DNA from: Elmis aenea
Taxonomy: Eukaryota; Arthropoda; Insecta; Coleoptera; Elmidae
NCBI GenBank assembly: GCA_947652605.1
Contig: OX393581.1
Location: forward strand, 49,127,924-49,191,923
Direction of reading: 5' to 3'
Length of the DNA: 64,000 nt
Shown here: one piece after another, positions 25,600 through 40,990 of the stretch
Layout: each line of letters begins with the position of its first letter
Numbering within the stretch: position 1 is the stretch's first letter
Notes under the pieces: model-generated
The model's input: only the letters and a program-made list of their open reading frames with translations
Database searches by the model: none
Told to the model about the DNA's origin: nothing
Program-made: the position numbers and the translations under genes

Positions 25600-28500
25600 A
25601 GTTAATACATATGTTCCTTGAGCGACTATTTCTAAACAATTTTAATTATTGATTTGTATATCACAGGAACAGTTTATCCATCGCCTCTTTACATGAATAC
25701 AATTGTTTTGCATATGTCTTTCAATGGGCTGGTTTTAATTTTTAATAATTTCCTAAAAATGCCGTGCTTTAGTTAATACATGTGTTCCTTGAGCGACTAT
25801 TTCGAAACAATTTTAATTATTGATTTATATATCACAGGAACAGTTTATCCATCGCCTCTTTACATGAATACAATTGTTTTGCATATGTCTTTCAATGAGC
25901 TGGTTTTAATTTTTAATAATTTCCTAAAAATACCGTGCTTTAGTTAATACATACATATGTTCCTTGAGCGACTATTTCGAAACAATTTTAATTATTGATT
26001 TGTATTTCACAGAAACAGTTTATCCATCGCCACTTTACATGAATACAATTGTTTTGCATATGTCTTTTAATGAGCTGGTTTAAATTTTTAATAATTTCCT
26101 AAAAATACCGTGCTTTAGTTAATACATATGTTCCTTGAGCGACTATTTCGAAACAATTTTAATTATTGATTTGTATATCACAGGAACAGTTTATCCATCG
26201 CCTCTTTACATGAATACAATTGTTTTGCATATGTCTTTCAATGAGCTGGTTTTAATTTTTAATAATTTCCTAAAAATACCGTGCTTTAGTTAATACATAT
26301 GTTCCTTGAGCGACTATTTCTAAACAATTTTAATTATTGATTTGTATATCACAGGAACAGTTTATCCATCGCTTCTTTACATAAATACAATTGTTTTGCA
26401 TATGTCTTTCAATGAGCTTGTTTTAATTTTTAATAATTTCCTAAAAATACCGTGCTTTAGTTAATACATATGTTCCTTGAGCGACTATTTCTAAACAATT
26501 TTAATTATTGATTTGTATATCACAGGAAAAATTTATCCATCGCTTCTTTACATAAATACAATTGTTTTGCATATGTCTTTCAATGAGCTGGTTTTAATTT
26601 TTAATAATTTCCTAAAAATACCGTGCTTTAGTTAATACATATGTTCCTTGAGCGACTATTTCTAAACAATTTTAATTATTGATTTGTATATCACAGGAAA
26701 AATTTATCCATCGCTTCTTTACATAAATACAATTGTTTTGCATATGTCTTTCAATGAGCTGGTTTTAATTTTTAATAATTTCCTAAAAATACCGTGCTTT
26801 AGTTAATACATATGTTCCTTGAGCGACTATTTCTAAACAATTTTAATTATTGATTTGTATATCACAGGAAAAATTTATCCATCGCTTCTTTACATAAATA
26901 CAATTGATTTGCATATGTCTTTCAATGAGCTGGTTTTAATTTTTAATAATTTCCTAAAAATACCGTGCTTTAGTTAATACATATGTTCCTTGAGCGACTA
27001 TTTCTAAACAATTTTAATTATTGATTTGTATATCACAGGAAAAATTTATCCATCGCTTCTTTACATAAATACAATTGTTTTGCATATGTCTTTCAATGAG
27101 CTGGTTTTAATTTTTAATAATTTCCTAAAAATACCGTGCTTTAGTTAATACATATGTTCCTTGAGCGACTATTTCTAAACAATTTTAATTATTGATTTGT
27201 ATATCACAGGAACAGTTTATCCATCGCCTCTTTACATGAATACAATTGTTTTGCATATGTCTTTCAATGAGCTGGTTTTAATTTTTAATAATTTCCTAAA
27301 AATACCGTGCTTTAGTTAATACATATGTTCCTTGAGCGACTATTTCTAAACAATTTTAATTATTGATTTGTATATCACAGGAACAGTTTATCCATCGCCT
27401 CTTTACATGAATACAATTGTTTTGCATATGTCTTTCAATGGGCTGGTTTTAATTTTTAATAATTTCCTAAAAATGCCGTGCTTTAGTTAATACATGTGTT
27501 CCCTGAGCGACTATTTCGAAACAATTTTAATTATTGATTTATATATCACAGGAACAGTTTATCCATCGCCTCTTTACATGAATACAATTGTTTTGCATAT
27601 GTCTTTCAATGAGCTGGTTTTAATTTTTAATAATTTCCTAAAAATACCGTGCTTTAGTTAATACATACATATGTTCCTTGAGCGACTATTTCGAAACAAT
27701 TTTAATTATTGATTTGTATTTCACAGAAACAGTTTATCCATCGCCACTTTACATGAATACAATTGTTTTGCATATGTCTTTTAATGAGCTGGTTTAAATT
27801 TTTAATAATTTCCTAAAAATACCGTGCTTTAGTTAATACATATGTTCCTTGAGCGACTATTTCGAAACAATTTTAATTATTGATTTGTATATCACAGGAA
27901 CAGTTTATCCATCGCCTCTTTACATGAATACAATTGTTTTGCATATGTCTTTCAATGAGCTGGTTTTAATTTTTAATAATTTCCTAAAAATACCGTGCTT
28001 TAGTTAATACATATGTTCCTTGAGCGACTATTTCTAAACAATTTTAATTATTGATTTGTATATCACAGGAACAGTTTATCCATCGCTTCTTTACATAAAT
28101 ACAATTGTTTTGCATATGTCTTTCAATGAGCTTGTTTTAATTTTTAATAATTTCCTAAAAATACCGTGCTTTAGTTAATACATATGTTCCTTGAGCGACT
28201 ATTTCTAAACAATTTTAATTATTGATTTGTATATCACAGGAAAAATTTATCCATCGCTTCTTTACATAAATACAATTGTTTTGCATATGTCTTTCAATGA
28301 GCTGGTTTTAATTTTTAATAATTTCCTAAAAATACCGTGCTTTAGTTAATACATATGTTCCTTGAGCGACTATTTCTAAACAATTTTAATTATTGATTTG
28401 TATATCACAGGAAAAATTTATCCATCGCTTCTTTACATAAATACAATTGTTTTGCATATGTCTTTCAATGAGCTGGTTTTAATTTTTAATAATTTCCTAA

Positions 28501-29050
28501 AAATACCGTGCTTTAGTTAATACATATGTTCCTTGAGCGACTATTTCTAAACAATTTTAATTATTGATTTGTATATCACAGGAAAAATTTATCCATCGCT
28601 TCTTTACATAAATACAATTGATTTGCATATGTCTTTCAATGAGCTGGTTTTAATTTTTAATAATTTCCTAAAAATACCGTGCTTTAGTTAATACATATGT
28701 TCCTTGAGCGACTATTTCTAAACAATTTTAATTATTGATTTGTATATCACAGGAAAAATTTATCCATCGCTTCTTTACATAAATACAATTGTTTTGCATA
28801 TGTCTTTCAATGAGCTGGTTTTAATTTTTAATAATTTCCTAAAAATACCGTGCTTTAGTTAATACATATGTTCCTTGAGCGACTATTTCTAAACAATTTT
28901 AATTATTGATTTGTATATCACAGGAACAGTTTATCCATCGCCTCTTTACATGAATACAATTGTTTTGCATATGTCTTTCAATGAGCTGGTTTTAATTTTT
29001 AATAATTTCCTAAAAATACCGTGCTTTAGTTAATACATATGTTCCTTGAG
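25600..29050. repeat. 1714-bp higher-order repeat, two tandem copies (10 monomers)
   Basis: The CAATGGGCTGG variant at 25726 recurs at 27440. The GTATTTCACAG plus GCCACTTTAC pair, with GCCAC at 26031, recurs with GCCAC at 27745. The spacing is 1714 bp. Each copy ends in a run of four near-identical monomers marked by GGAAAAATTTATCC and TTTACATAAATAC, one of which has CAATTGATTTGC. A third, partial copy of the same pattern lies at the right end of the window. Confidence 0.87.
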
Positions 29051-32000
29051 CGACTATTTCTAAACAATTTTAATTATTGATTTGTATATCACAGAAACAG
29101 TTTATCCATCGCCTCTTTACATGAATACAATTGTTTTGCATATGTCTTTCAAAGAGATGGTTTTAATTTTTAATAATTTCCTAAAAATACCGTGCTTTAG
29201 TTAATACATATGTTCCTTGAGCGACTATTTCGAAACAATTTCAATTATTGATTTGTATATCACAGGAACAGTTTATCCATCGCCTCTTTACATGAATACA
29301 ATTGTTTTGCATATGTCTTTCAATGAGCTGGTTTTAATTTTTAATAATTTCCTAAAAATACCGTGCTTTAGTTAATACATATGTTCCTTGAGCGACTATT
29401 TCGAAACAATTTTAATTATTGATTTGTATATCACAGAAACAGTTTATCCATCGCCTCTTTACATGAATACAATTGTTTTGCATATGTCTTTCAATGGGCT
29501 GGTTTTAATTTTTAATAATTTCCTAAAAATACCGTGCTTTAGTTAATACATATGTTCCTTGAGCGAATATTTCGAAACAATTTCAATTATTGATTTGTAT
29601 ATCACAGGAACAGTTTATCCATCGCCTCTTTACATTACTACAATTGTTTTGCATATGTCTTTCAAAGAGCTGGTTTTAATTTTTAATAATTTCCTAAAAA
29701 TACCGTGCTTTAGTTAATACATATGTTCCTTGAGCGAATATTTCGAAACAATTTCATTTATTGATTTGTATATCACAGGAACAGTTTATCCATCGCCTCT
29801 TTACATGAATACAATTGTTTTGCATATGTCTTTCAATGAGCTGGTTTAAATTTTTAATAATTTCCTAAAAATACCGTGCTTTAGTTAATACATATGTTCC
29901 TTGAGCGACTATTTCGAAACAATTTTAATTATTGATTTGTATATCACAGAAACAGTTTATCCATCGCCTCTTTACATGAATACAATTGTTTTGCATATGT
30001 CTTTCAATGAGCTGGTTTTAATTTTTAATAATTTCCTAAAAATACCGTGCTTTAGTTAATACATATGTTCCTTGAGCAACTAATCGAAACAATTTCAATT
30101 ATTGATTTGTATATCACAGAAACAGTTTATCCATCGCCTCTTTACATGAATACAATTGTTTTGCATATGTCTTTCAATGAGCTGGTTTTAATTTTTAATA
30201 ATTTCCTAAAAATACCGTGCTTTAGTTAATACATATGTTCCTTGAGCGACTATTTCGAAACAATTTTAATTATTGATTTGTATATCACAGAAACAGTTTA
30301 TCCATCGCCACTTTACATGAATACAATTGTTTTGCATATGTCTTTTAATAAGCTGGTTTAAATTTTTAATAATTTCCTAAAAATACCGTGCTTTAGTTAA
30401 TACATATGTTCCTTGAGCGACTATTTCGAAACAATTTTAATTATTGATTTGTATATCACAGGAACAGTTTATCCATCGCCTCTTTACATGAATACAATTG
30501 TTTTGCATATGTCTTTCAATGAGCTGGTTTTAATTTTTAATAATTTCCTAAAAATACCGTGCTTTAGTTAATACATATGTTCCTTGAGCGACTATTTCTA
30601 AACAATTTTAATTATTGATTTGTATATCACAGGAACAATTTATCCATCGCTTCTTTACATAAATACAATTGTTTTGCATATGTCTTTCAATGAGCTGGTT
30701 TTAATTTTTAATAATTTCCTAAAAATACCGTGCTTTAGTTAATACATATGTTCCTTGAGCGACTATTTCGAAACAATTTTAATTATTGATTTGTATATTA
30801 CAGGAACAGTTTATCCATCGCCTCTTTACATGAATACAATTGTTTTGCATATGTCTTTCAATGAGCTGGTTTTAATTTTTAATAATTTCCTAAAAATACC
30901 GTGCTTTAGTTAATACATATGTTCCGTGAGCGACTATTTCAAAACAATTTTAATTATTGATTTGTATATCACAGGAACAGTTTATCCATCGCCTCTTTAC
31001 ATGAATACAATTGTTTTGCATATGTCTTTCAATGAGCTGGTTTTAATTTTTAATAATTTCCTAAAAATACCGTGCTTTAGTTAATACATATGTTCCTTGA
31101 GCGACTATTTCGAAACAATTTCAATTATTGATTTGTATATCACAGGAACAGTTTATCCATCGCCTCTTTACATGAATACAATTGTTTTGCATATGTCTTT
31201 CAATGAGCTGGTTTTAATTTTTAATAATTTCCTAAAAATACCGTGCTTTAGTTAATACATATGTTCCTTGAGCGACTATTTCTGAACAATTTTAATTATT
31301 GATTTGTATATCACAGGAACAGTTTATCCATCGCCTCTTTACATGAATACAATTGTTTTGCATATGTCTTTCAATGAGCTGGTTTTAATTTTTAATAATT
31401 TCCTAAAAATACCGTGCTTTAGTTAATACATATGTTCCTTGAGCGACTATTTCTGAACAATTTTAATTATTGATTTGTATATCACAGGAACAGTTTATCC
31501 ATCACCTCTTTACATGAATACAATTGTTTTGCATATGTCTTTCAAAGAGATGGTTTTAATTTTTAATAATTTCCTAAAAATACCGTGCTTTAGTTAATAC
31601 ATATGTTCCTTGAGCGACTATTTCGAAACAATTTCAATTATTGATTTGTATATCACAGGAACAGTTTATCCATCGCCTCTTTACATGAATACAATTGTTT
31701 TGCATATGTCTTTCAATGAGCTGGTTTTAATTTTTAATAATTTCCTAAAAATACCGTGCTTTAGTTAATACATATGTTCCTTGAGCGACTATTTCGAAAC
31801 AATTTTAATTATTGATTTGTATATCACAGAAACAGTTTATCCATCGCCTCTTTACATGAATACAATTGTTTTGCATATGTCTTTCAATGGGCTGGTTTTA
31901 ATTTTTAATAATTTCCCAAAAATACCGTGCTTTAGTTAATACATATGTTCCTTGAGCGACTATTTCTAAACAATTTTAATTATTGATTTGTATATCACAG

Positions 32001-34499
32001 GAACAGTTTATCCATCGCCTCTTTACATGAATACAATTGTTTTGCATATGTCTTTCAATGAGCTGGTTTTAATTTTTAATAATTTCCTAAAAATACCGTG
32101 CTTTAGTTAATACATATGTTCCTTGAGCGACTATTTCAAAACAATTTTAATTATTGATTTGTATATCACAGGAACAGTTTATCCATCGCCTCTTTACATG
32201 AATACAATTGTTTTGCATATGTCTTTCAATGAGCTGGTTTTAATTTTTAATAATTTCCTAAAAATACCGTGCTTTAGTTAATACATATGTTCCATGAGCG
32301 ACTATTTCGAAAGAACTTCAATTATTGATTTGTATATCACAGGAACAGTTTATCCATCGCCTCTTTACATGAATACAATTGTTTTGCATGTCTTTCAATG
32401 AGCTGGTTTTAATTTTTAATAATTTCCTAAAAATACTGTGCTTTAGTTAATACATATGTTCCTTGAGCGACTATTTCTAAACAATTTTAATTATTGATTT
32501 GTATATCACAGGAACAGTTTATCCATCGCCTCTTTACATGAATACAATTGTTTTGCATATGTCTTTCAATGAGCTGGTTTTAATTTTTAATAATTTCTTA
32601 AAAATGCCGTGCTTTAGTTAATACATGTGTTCCTTGAGCGACTATTTCGAAACAATTTTAATTATTGATTTGTATATCACAGGAACAGTTTATCCATCGC
32701 CTCTTTACATGAATACAATTGTTTTGCATATGTCTTTCAATGAGCTGGTTTTAATTTTTAATAATTTCCTAAAAATACCGTGCTTTAGTTAATACATATG
32801 TTCCTTGAGCGACTATTTCTGAACAATTTTAATTATTGATTTGTATATCACAGGAACAGTTTATCCATCGCCTCTTTACATGAATACAATTGTTTTGCAT
32901 ATGTCTTTCAATGAGCTGGTTTTAATTTTTAATAATTTCCTAAAAATACCGTGCTTTAGTTAATACATATGTTCCTTGAGCGACTATTTCAAAACAATTT
33001 TAATTATTGATTTGTATATCACAGGAACAGTTTATCCATCGCCTCTTTACATGAATACAATTGTTTTGCATATGTCTTTCAATGAGCTGGTTTTAATTTT
33101 TAATAATTTCCTAAAAATACCGTGCTTTAGTTAATACATATGTTCCTTGAGCGACTATTTCGAAACAATTTCAATTATTGATTTGTATATCAAGGAACAA
33201 TTTATCCATCGCTTCTTTATATGAATACAATTGTTTTGCATATGTCTTTCAATGAGCTGGTTTTAATTTTTAATAATTTCCTAAAAATACCGTGCTTTAG
33301 TTAATACATATGTTCCTTGAGCGACTATTTCTAAACAATTTTAATTATTGATTTGTATATCACAGGAACAATTTATCCATCGCTTCTTTACATGAATACA
33401 ATTGTTTTGCATATGTCTTTCAATGAGCTGGTTTTAATTTTTAATAATTTCCTAAAAATACCGTGCTTTAGTTAATACATATGTTCCTTGAGCAACTATT
33501 TCTAAACAATTTTAATTATTGATTTGTATATCACAGGAACAGTTTATCCATCGCCTCTTTACATGAATACAATTGTTTTGCATATGTCTTTCAATGAGCT
33601 GGTTTTAATTTTTAATAATTTCCTAAAAATACCGTGCTTTAGTTAATACATATGTTCCTTGAGCGAATATTTCGAAACAATTTCAATTATTGATTTGTAT
33701 ATCACAGGAACAGTTTATCCATCGCCTCTTTACATTACTACAATTGTTTTGCATATGTCTTTCAAAGAGCTGGTTTTTAATTTTTAATAATTTCCTAAAA
33801 ATACCGTGCTTTAGTTAATACATATGTTCCTTGAGCGAATATTTCAAAACAATTTCATTTATTGATTTGTATATCACAGGAACAGTTTATCCATCGCCTC
33901 TTTACATGAATACAATTGTTTTGCATATGTCTTTCAATGAGCTGGTTTTAATTTTTAATAATTTCCTAAAAATACCGTGCTTTAGTTAATACATATGTTC
34001 CTTGAGCGACTATTTCGAAACAATTTTAATTATTGATTTGTATATCACAGGAACAGTTTATCCATCGCCTCTTTACATGAATACAATTGTTTTGCATATG
34101 TCTTTCAATGAGCTGGTTTTAGATTTTAATAATTTCCTAAAAATACCGTGCTTTAGTTAATACATATGTTCCTTGAGCGACTAATCGAAACAATTTCAAT
34201 TATTGATTTGTATATCACAGAAACAGTTTATCCATCGCCTCTTTACATGAATACAATTGTTTTGCATATGTCTTTCAATGAGCTGGTTTTAATTTTTAAT
34301 AATTTCCTAAAAATACCGTGCTTTAGTTAATACATATGTTCCTTGAGCGACTATTTCTAAACAATTTTAATTATTGATTTGTATATCACAGGAACAGTTT
34401 ATCCATCGCCTCTTTACATGAATACAATTGTTTTGCATGTCTTTCAATGAGCTGGTTTTAATTTTTAATAATTTCCTAAAAATACCGTGCTTTAGTTAA

Positions 34500-37400
34500 T
34501 ACATATGTTCCTTGAGCAACTATTTCTAAACAATTTTAATTATTGATTTGTATATCACAGGAACAGTTTATCCATCGCCTCTTTACATGAATACAATTGT
34601 TTTGCATATGTCTTTCAATGAGCTGGTTTTAATTTTTAATAATTTCCTAAAAATACCGTGCTTTAGTTAATACATATGTTCCTTGAGCGAATATTTCGAA
34701 ACAATTTCAATTATTGATTTGTATATCACAGGAACAGTTTATCCATCGCCTCTTTACATTACTACAATTGTTTTGCATATGTCTTTCAAAGAGCTGGTTT
34801 TTAATTTTTAATAATTTCCTAAAAATACCGTGCTTTAGTTAATACATATGTTCCTTAAGCGAATATTTCGAAACAATTTCATTTATTGATTTGTATATCA
34901 CAGGAACAGTTTATCCATCGCCTCTTTACATGAATACAATTGTTTTGCATATGTCTTTCAATGAGCTGGTTTTAATTTTTAATAATTTCCTAAAAATACC
35001 GTGCTTTAGTTAATACATATGTTCCTTGAGCGACTATTTCGAAACAATTTTAATTATTGATTTGTATATCACAGGAACAGTTTATCCATCGCCTCTTTAC
35101 ATGAATACAATTGTTTTGCATATGTCTTTCAATGAGCTGGTTTTAGATTTTAATAATTTCCTAAAAATACCGTGCTTTAGTTAATACATATGTTCCTTGA
35201 GCGACTAATCGAAACAATTTCAATTATTGATTTGTATATCACAGAAACAGTTTATCCATCGCCTCTTTACATGAATACAATTGTTTTGCATATGTCTTTC
35301 AATGAGCTGGTTTTAATTTTTAATAATTTCCTAAAAATACCGTGCTTTAGTTAATACATATGTTCCTTGAGCGACTATTTCTAAACAATTTTAATTATTG
35401 ATTTGTATATCACAGGAACAATTTATCCATCGCCTCTTTACATGAATACAATTGTTTTGCATATGTCTTTCAATGAGCTGGTTTTAATTTTTAATAATTT
35501 CCTAAAAAGACCGTGCTTTAGTTAATACATATGTTCCTTGAGCGACTATTTCTAAACAATTTTAATTATTGATTTGTATATCACAGGAACAATTTATCCA
35601 TCGCTTCTTTACATAAATACAATTGTTTTGCATATGTCTTTCAATGTGCTGGTTTTAATTTTTAATAATTTCCTAAAAATACCGTGCTTTAGTTAATACA
35701 TATGTTCCTTGAGCGACTATTTCGAAACAATTTTAATTATTGATTTGTATATCACAGGAACAGTTTATCCATCGCCTCTTTACATGAATACAATTGTTTT
35801 GCATATGTCTTTCAATGAGCTGGTTTTAATTTTTAATAATTTCCTAAAAATACCGTGCTTTAGTTAATACATATGTTCCTTGAGCGACTATTTCAAAACA
35901 ATTTTAATTATTGATTTGTATATCACAGGAACAGTTTATCCATCGCCTCTTTACATGAATACAATTGTTTTGCATATGTCTTTCAATGAGCTGGTTTTAA
36001 TTTTTAATAATTTCCTAAAAATACCGTGCTTTAGTTAATACATATGTTCCTTGAGCGACTATTTCGAAACAATTTCAATTATTGATTTGTATATCACAGG
36101 AACAGTTTATCCATCGCCTCTTTACATGAATACAATTGTTTTGCATATGTCTTTCAATGAGCTGGTTTTAATTTTTAATAATTTCCTAAAAATACCGTGC
36201 TTTAGTTAATACATATGTTCCTTGAGCGACTATTTCTGAACAATTTTAATTATTGATTTGTATATCACAGGAACAGTTTATCCATCGCCTCTTTACATGA
36301 ATACAATTGTTTTGCATATGTCTTTCAATAAGCTGGTTTTAATTTTTAATAATTTCCTAAAAATACCGTGCTTTAGTTAATACATATGTTCCTTGAGCGA
36401 CTATTTCTAAACAATTTTAATTATTGATTTGTATATCACAGGAACAGTTTATCCATCGCCTCTTTACATGAATACAATTGTTTTGCATATGTCTTTCAAT
36501 GAGCTGGTTTTAATTTTTAATAATTTCCTAAAAATACCGTGCTTTAGTTACTACATATGTTCCTTGAGCGACTATTTCGAAACAATTTTACTTATTGATT
36601 TGTATATCACAGGAACAGTTTATCCATCGCCTCTTTACATGAATACAATTGTTTTGCATATGTCTTTCAATGAGCTGGTTTTAATTTTTAATAATTTCCT
36701 AAAAATACCGTGCTTTAGTTAATACATATGTTCCTTGAGCGACTATTTCTGAACAATTTTAATTATTGATTTGTATATCACAGGAACAGTTTATCCATCG
36801 CCTCTTTACATGAATACAATTGTTTTGCATATGTCTTTCAATGAGCTGGTTTTAATTTTTAATAATTTCCTAAAAATACCGTGCTTTAGTTAATACATAT
36901 GTTCCTTGAGCGAATATTTCGAAACAATTTCAATTATTGATTTGTATATCACAGGAACAGTTTATCCATCGCCTCTTTACATTACTACAATTGTTTTGCA
37001 TATGTCTTTCAAAGAGCTGGTTTTAATTTTTAATAATTTCCTAAAAATACCGTGCTTTAGTTAATACATATGTTCCTTGAGCGAATATTTCGAAACAATT
37101 TCATTTATTGATTTGTATATCACAGGAACAGTTTATCCATCGCCTCTTTACATGAATACAATTGTTTTGCATATGTCTTTTAATGAGCTGGTTTAAATTT
37201 TTAATAATTTCCTAAAAATACCGTGCTTTAGTTAATACATATGTTCCTTGAGCGACTATTTCGAAACAATTTTAATTATTGATTTGTATATCACAGAAAC
37301 AGTTTATCCATCGCCTCTTTACATGAATACAATTGTTTTGCATATGTCTTTCAATGAGCTGGTTTTAATTTTTAATAATTTCCTAAAAATACCGTGCTTT

Positions 37401-38620
37401 AGTTAATACATATGTTCCTTGAGCGACTAATCGAAACAATTTCAATTATTGATTTGTATATCACAGAAACAGTTTATCCATCGCCTCTTTACATGAATAC
37501 AATTGTTTTGCATATGTCTTTCAATGAGCTGGTTTTAATTTTTAATAATTTCCTAAAAATACCGTGCTTTAGTTAATACATATGTTCCTTGAGCGACTAT
37601 TTCGAAACAATTTCAATTATTGATTTGTATATCACAGAAACAGTTTATCCATCGCCTCTTTACATGAATACAATTGTTTTGCATATGTCTTTCAATGAGC
37701 TGGTTTTAATTTTTAATAATTTCCTAAAAATACCGTGCTTTAGTTAATACATATGTTCCTTGAGCGACTATTTCGAAACAATTTTAATTATTGATTTGTA
37801 TATCACAGGAACAGTTTATCCATCGCCTCTTTACATGAATACAATTGTTTTGCATATTTCTTTCAATGAGCTGGTTTTAATTTTTAATAATTTCCTAAAA
37901 ATACCGTGCTTTAGTTAATACATATGTTCCTTGAGCGACTATTTCTAAACAATTTTAATTATTGATTTGTATATCACAGGAACAATTTATCCATCGCTTC
38001 TTTACATAAATACAATTGTTTTGCATATGTCTTTCAATGAGCTGGTTTTAATTTTTAATAATTTCCTAAAAATACCGTGCTTTAGTTAATACATATGTTC
38101 CTTGAGCGACTATTTCGAAACAATTTTAATTATTGATTTGTATATTACAGGAACAGTTTATCCATCGCCTCTTTACATGAATACAATTGTTTTGCATATG
38201 TCTTTAAATGAGCTGGTTTTAATTTTTAATAATTTCCTAAAAATACCGTGCTTTAGTTAATACATATGTTCCTTGAGCGACTATTTCAAAACAATTTTAA
38301 TTATTGATTTGTATATCACAGGAACAGTTTATCCATCGCCTCTTTACATGAATACAATTGTTTTGCATATGTCTTTCAATGAGCTGGTTTTAATTTTTAA
38401 TAATTTCCTAAAAATACCGTGCTTTAGTTAATACATATGTTCCTTGAGCGACTATTTCTAAACAATTTCAATTATTGATTTGTATATCACAGGAACAGTT
38501 TATCCATCGCCTCTTTACATGAATACAATTGTTTTGCATATGTCTTTCAATGAGCTGGTTTTAATTTTTAATAATTTCCTAAAAATACCGTGCTTTAGTT
38601 AATACATATGTTCCTTGAGC
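34500..38620. repeat. large satellite duplication, copy A
   Basis: The variant order in this stretch reappears at 41.7-45.3 kb and 54.1-58.2 kb. Markers are CCTAAAAAGACC (35504), CAATGTGCTGG (35641), the fused frame with TTAGTTACTAC (36429), GCATATTTC (37851) and CTTTAAATG (38201). The shift to copy B is 7179, 7350 or 6837 bp depending on position. Compared with B and C, copy A lacks the one monomer that carries TTTATCTATCGCC. Confidence 0.83.
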
Positions 38621-39299
38621 GACTATTTCTGAACAATTTTAATTATTGATTTGTATATCACAGGAACCGTTTATCCATCGCCTCTTTACATGAATACAAT
38701 TGTTTTGCATATGTCTTTCAATGAGTTGGTTTTAATTTTCAATAATTTCCTAAAAATACCGTGCTTTAGTTAATACATGTGTTCCTTGAGCGACTATTTC
38801 GAAACAATTTTAATTATTGATTTGTATATCACAGGAACAGTTTATCCATCGCCTCTTTACATGAATACAATTGTTTTGCATATGTCTTTCAATGAGCTGG
38901 TTTTAATTTTTAATAATTTCCTAAAAATGCCGTGCTTTAGTTAATACATGTGTTCCTTGAGCGACTATTTCGAAACAATTTTAATTATTGATTTGTATAT
39001 CACAGGAACAGTTTATCCATCGCCTCTTTACATGAATACAATTGTTTTGCATATGTCTTTCAATGAGCTGGTTTAAATTTTTAATAATTTCCTAAAAATA
39101 CCGTGCTTTAGTTAATACATATGTTCCTTGAGCGACTATTTCTACACAATTTTAATTATTGATTTGTATATCACAGGAACAGTTTATCCATCGCCTCTTT
39201 ACATGAATACAATTGTTTTGCATATGTCTTTCAATGAGCTGGTTTTAATTTTTAATAATTTCCTAAAAATACCGTGCTTTAGTTAATACATATGTTCCT

Positions 39300-40990
39300 T
39301 GAGCGACTATTTCTAAACAATTTTAATTATTGATTTGTATATCACAGGAACAGTTTATCCATCGCCTCTTTACATGAATACAATTGTTTTGCATATGTCT
39401 TTCAATGAGCTGGTTTTAATTTTTATAATTTCCTAAAAATGCCGTGCTTTAGTTAATACATGTGTTCCTTGAGCGACTATTTCGAAACAATTTTAATTAT
39501 TGATTTGTATATCACAGGAACAGTTTATCCATCGCCTCTTTACATGAATACAATTGTTTTGCATATGTCTTTCAATGAGCTGGTTTTAATTTTTAATAAT
39601 TTCCTAAAAATACCGTGCTTAAGTTAATACATATGTTCCTTGAGCGACTATTTCGAAACAATTTTAATTATTGATTTGTATATCACAGAAACAGTTTATC
39701 CATCGCCACTTTACATGAATACAATTGTTTTGCATATGTCTTTTAATGAGCTGGTTTAAATTTTTAATAATTTCCTAAAAATACCGTGCTTTAGTTAATA
39801 CATATGTTCCTTGAGCGACTATTTCGAAACAATTTTAATTATTGATTTGTATATCACAGAAACAGTTTATCCATCGCCTCTTTACATGAATACAATTGTT
39901 TTGCATATGTCTTTCAATGAGTTGGTTTTAATTTTTAATAATTTCCTAAAAATACCGTGCTTTAGTTAATACATGTGTTCCTTGAGCGACTATTTCTAAA
40001 CAATTTTAATTATTGATTTGTATATCACAGGAACAGTTTATCCATCGCCTCTTTACATGAATACAATTGTTTTGCATATGTCTTTCAATGAGCTGGTTTT
40101 AATTTTTAATAATTTCCTAAAAATGCCGTGCTTTAGTTAATACATGTGTTCCTTGAGCGACTATTTCGAAACAATTTTAATTATTGATTTGTATATCACA
40201 GGAACAGTTTATCCATCGCCTCTTTACATGAATACAATTGTTTTGCATATGTCTTTCAATGAGCTGGTTTTAATTTTTAATAATTTCCTAAAAATACCGT
40301 GCTTTAGTTAATACATATGTTCCTTGAGCGACTATTTCTACACAATTTTAATTATTGATTTGTATATCACAGGAACAGTTTATCCATCGCCTCTTTACAT
40401 GAATACAATTGTTTTGCATATGTCTTTCAATGAGCTGGTTTTAATTTTTAATAATTTCCTAAAAATACCGTGCTTTAGTTAATACATATGTTCCTTGAGC
40501 GACTATTTCGAAACAATTTTAATTATTGATTTGTATATCACAGGAACAGTTTATCCATCGCCTCTTTACATGAATACAATTGTTTTGCATATGTCTTTCA
40601 ATGAGCTGGTTTTAATTTTTAATAATTTCCTAAAAATACCGTGCTTTAGTTAATACATATGTTCCTTGAGCGACTATTTCTAAACAATTTTAATTATTAA
40701 TTTGTATATCACAGGAACAATTTATCCATCGCTTCTTTACATGACTACAATTGTTTTGCATATGTCTTTCAATGAGCTGGTTTTAATTTTTAATAATTTC
40801 CTAAAAATACCGTGCTTTAGTTAATACATATGTTCCTTAAGCGACTATTTCTAAACAATTTTAATTATTGATTTGTATATCACAGGAACAATTTATCCAT
40901 CGCTTCTTTACATGAATACAATTGTTTTGCATATGTCTTTCAATGAGCTGGTTTTAATTTTTAATAATTTCCTAAAAATACCGTGCTTTA
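39300..40990. repeat. satellite segment duplicated 5982 bp downstream
   Basis: A one-base deletion variant, GGTTTTAATTTTTATAATTTCC, near 39419 recurs near 45401, 5982 bp away (35 monomers minus 3 bp). The following monomers match in order: ATGCCG with CATGTG, then GCCACTTTAC with TTTTAATGAGC and GGTTTAAA, then the GAGTTGG variant. The partner segment is about 45290-46970. Confidence 0.75.

Noticed and set aside
36429..36722. 97-codon open frames at 36429, 43779 and 56241
   Set aside because: They are two satellite monomers read in register with a 57-residue internal repeat and an apparent TTG start. They are copies of one another through the A/B/C block duplications.
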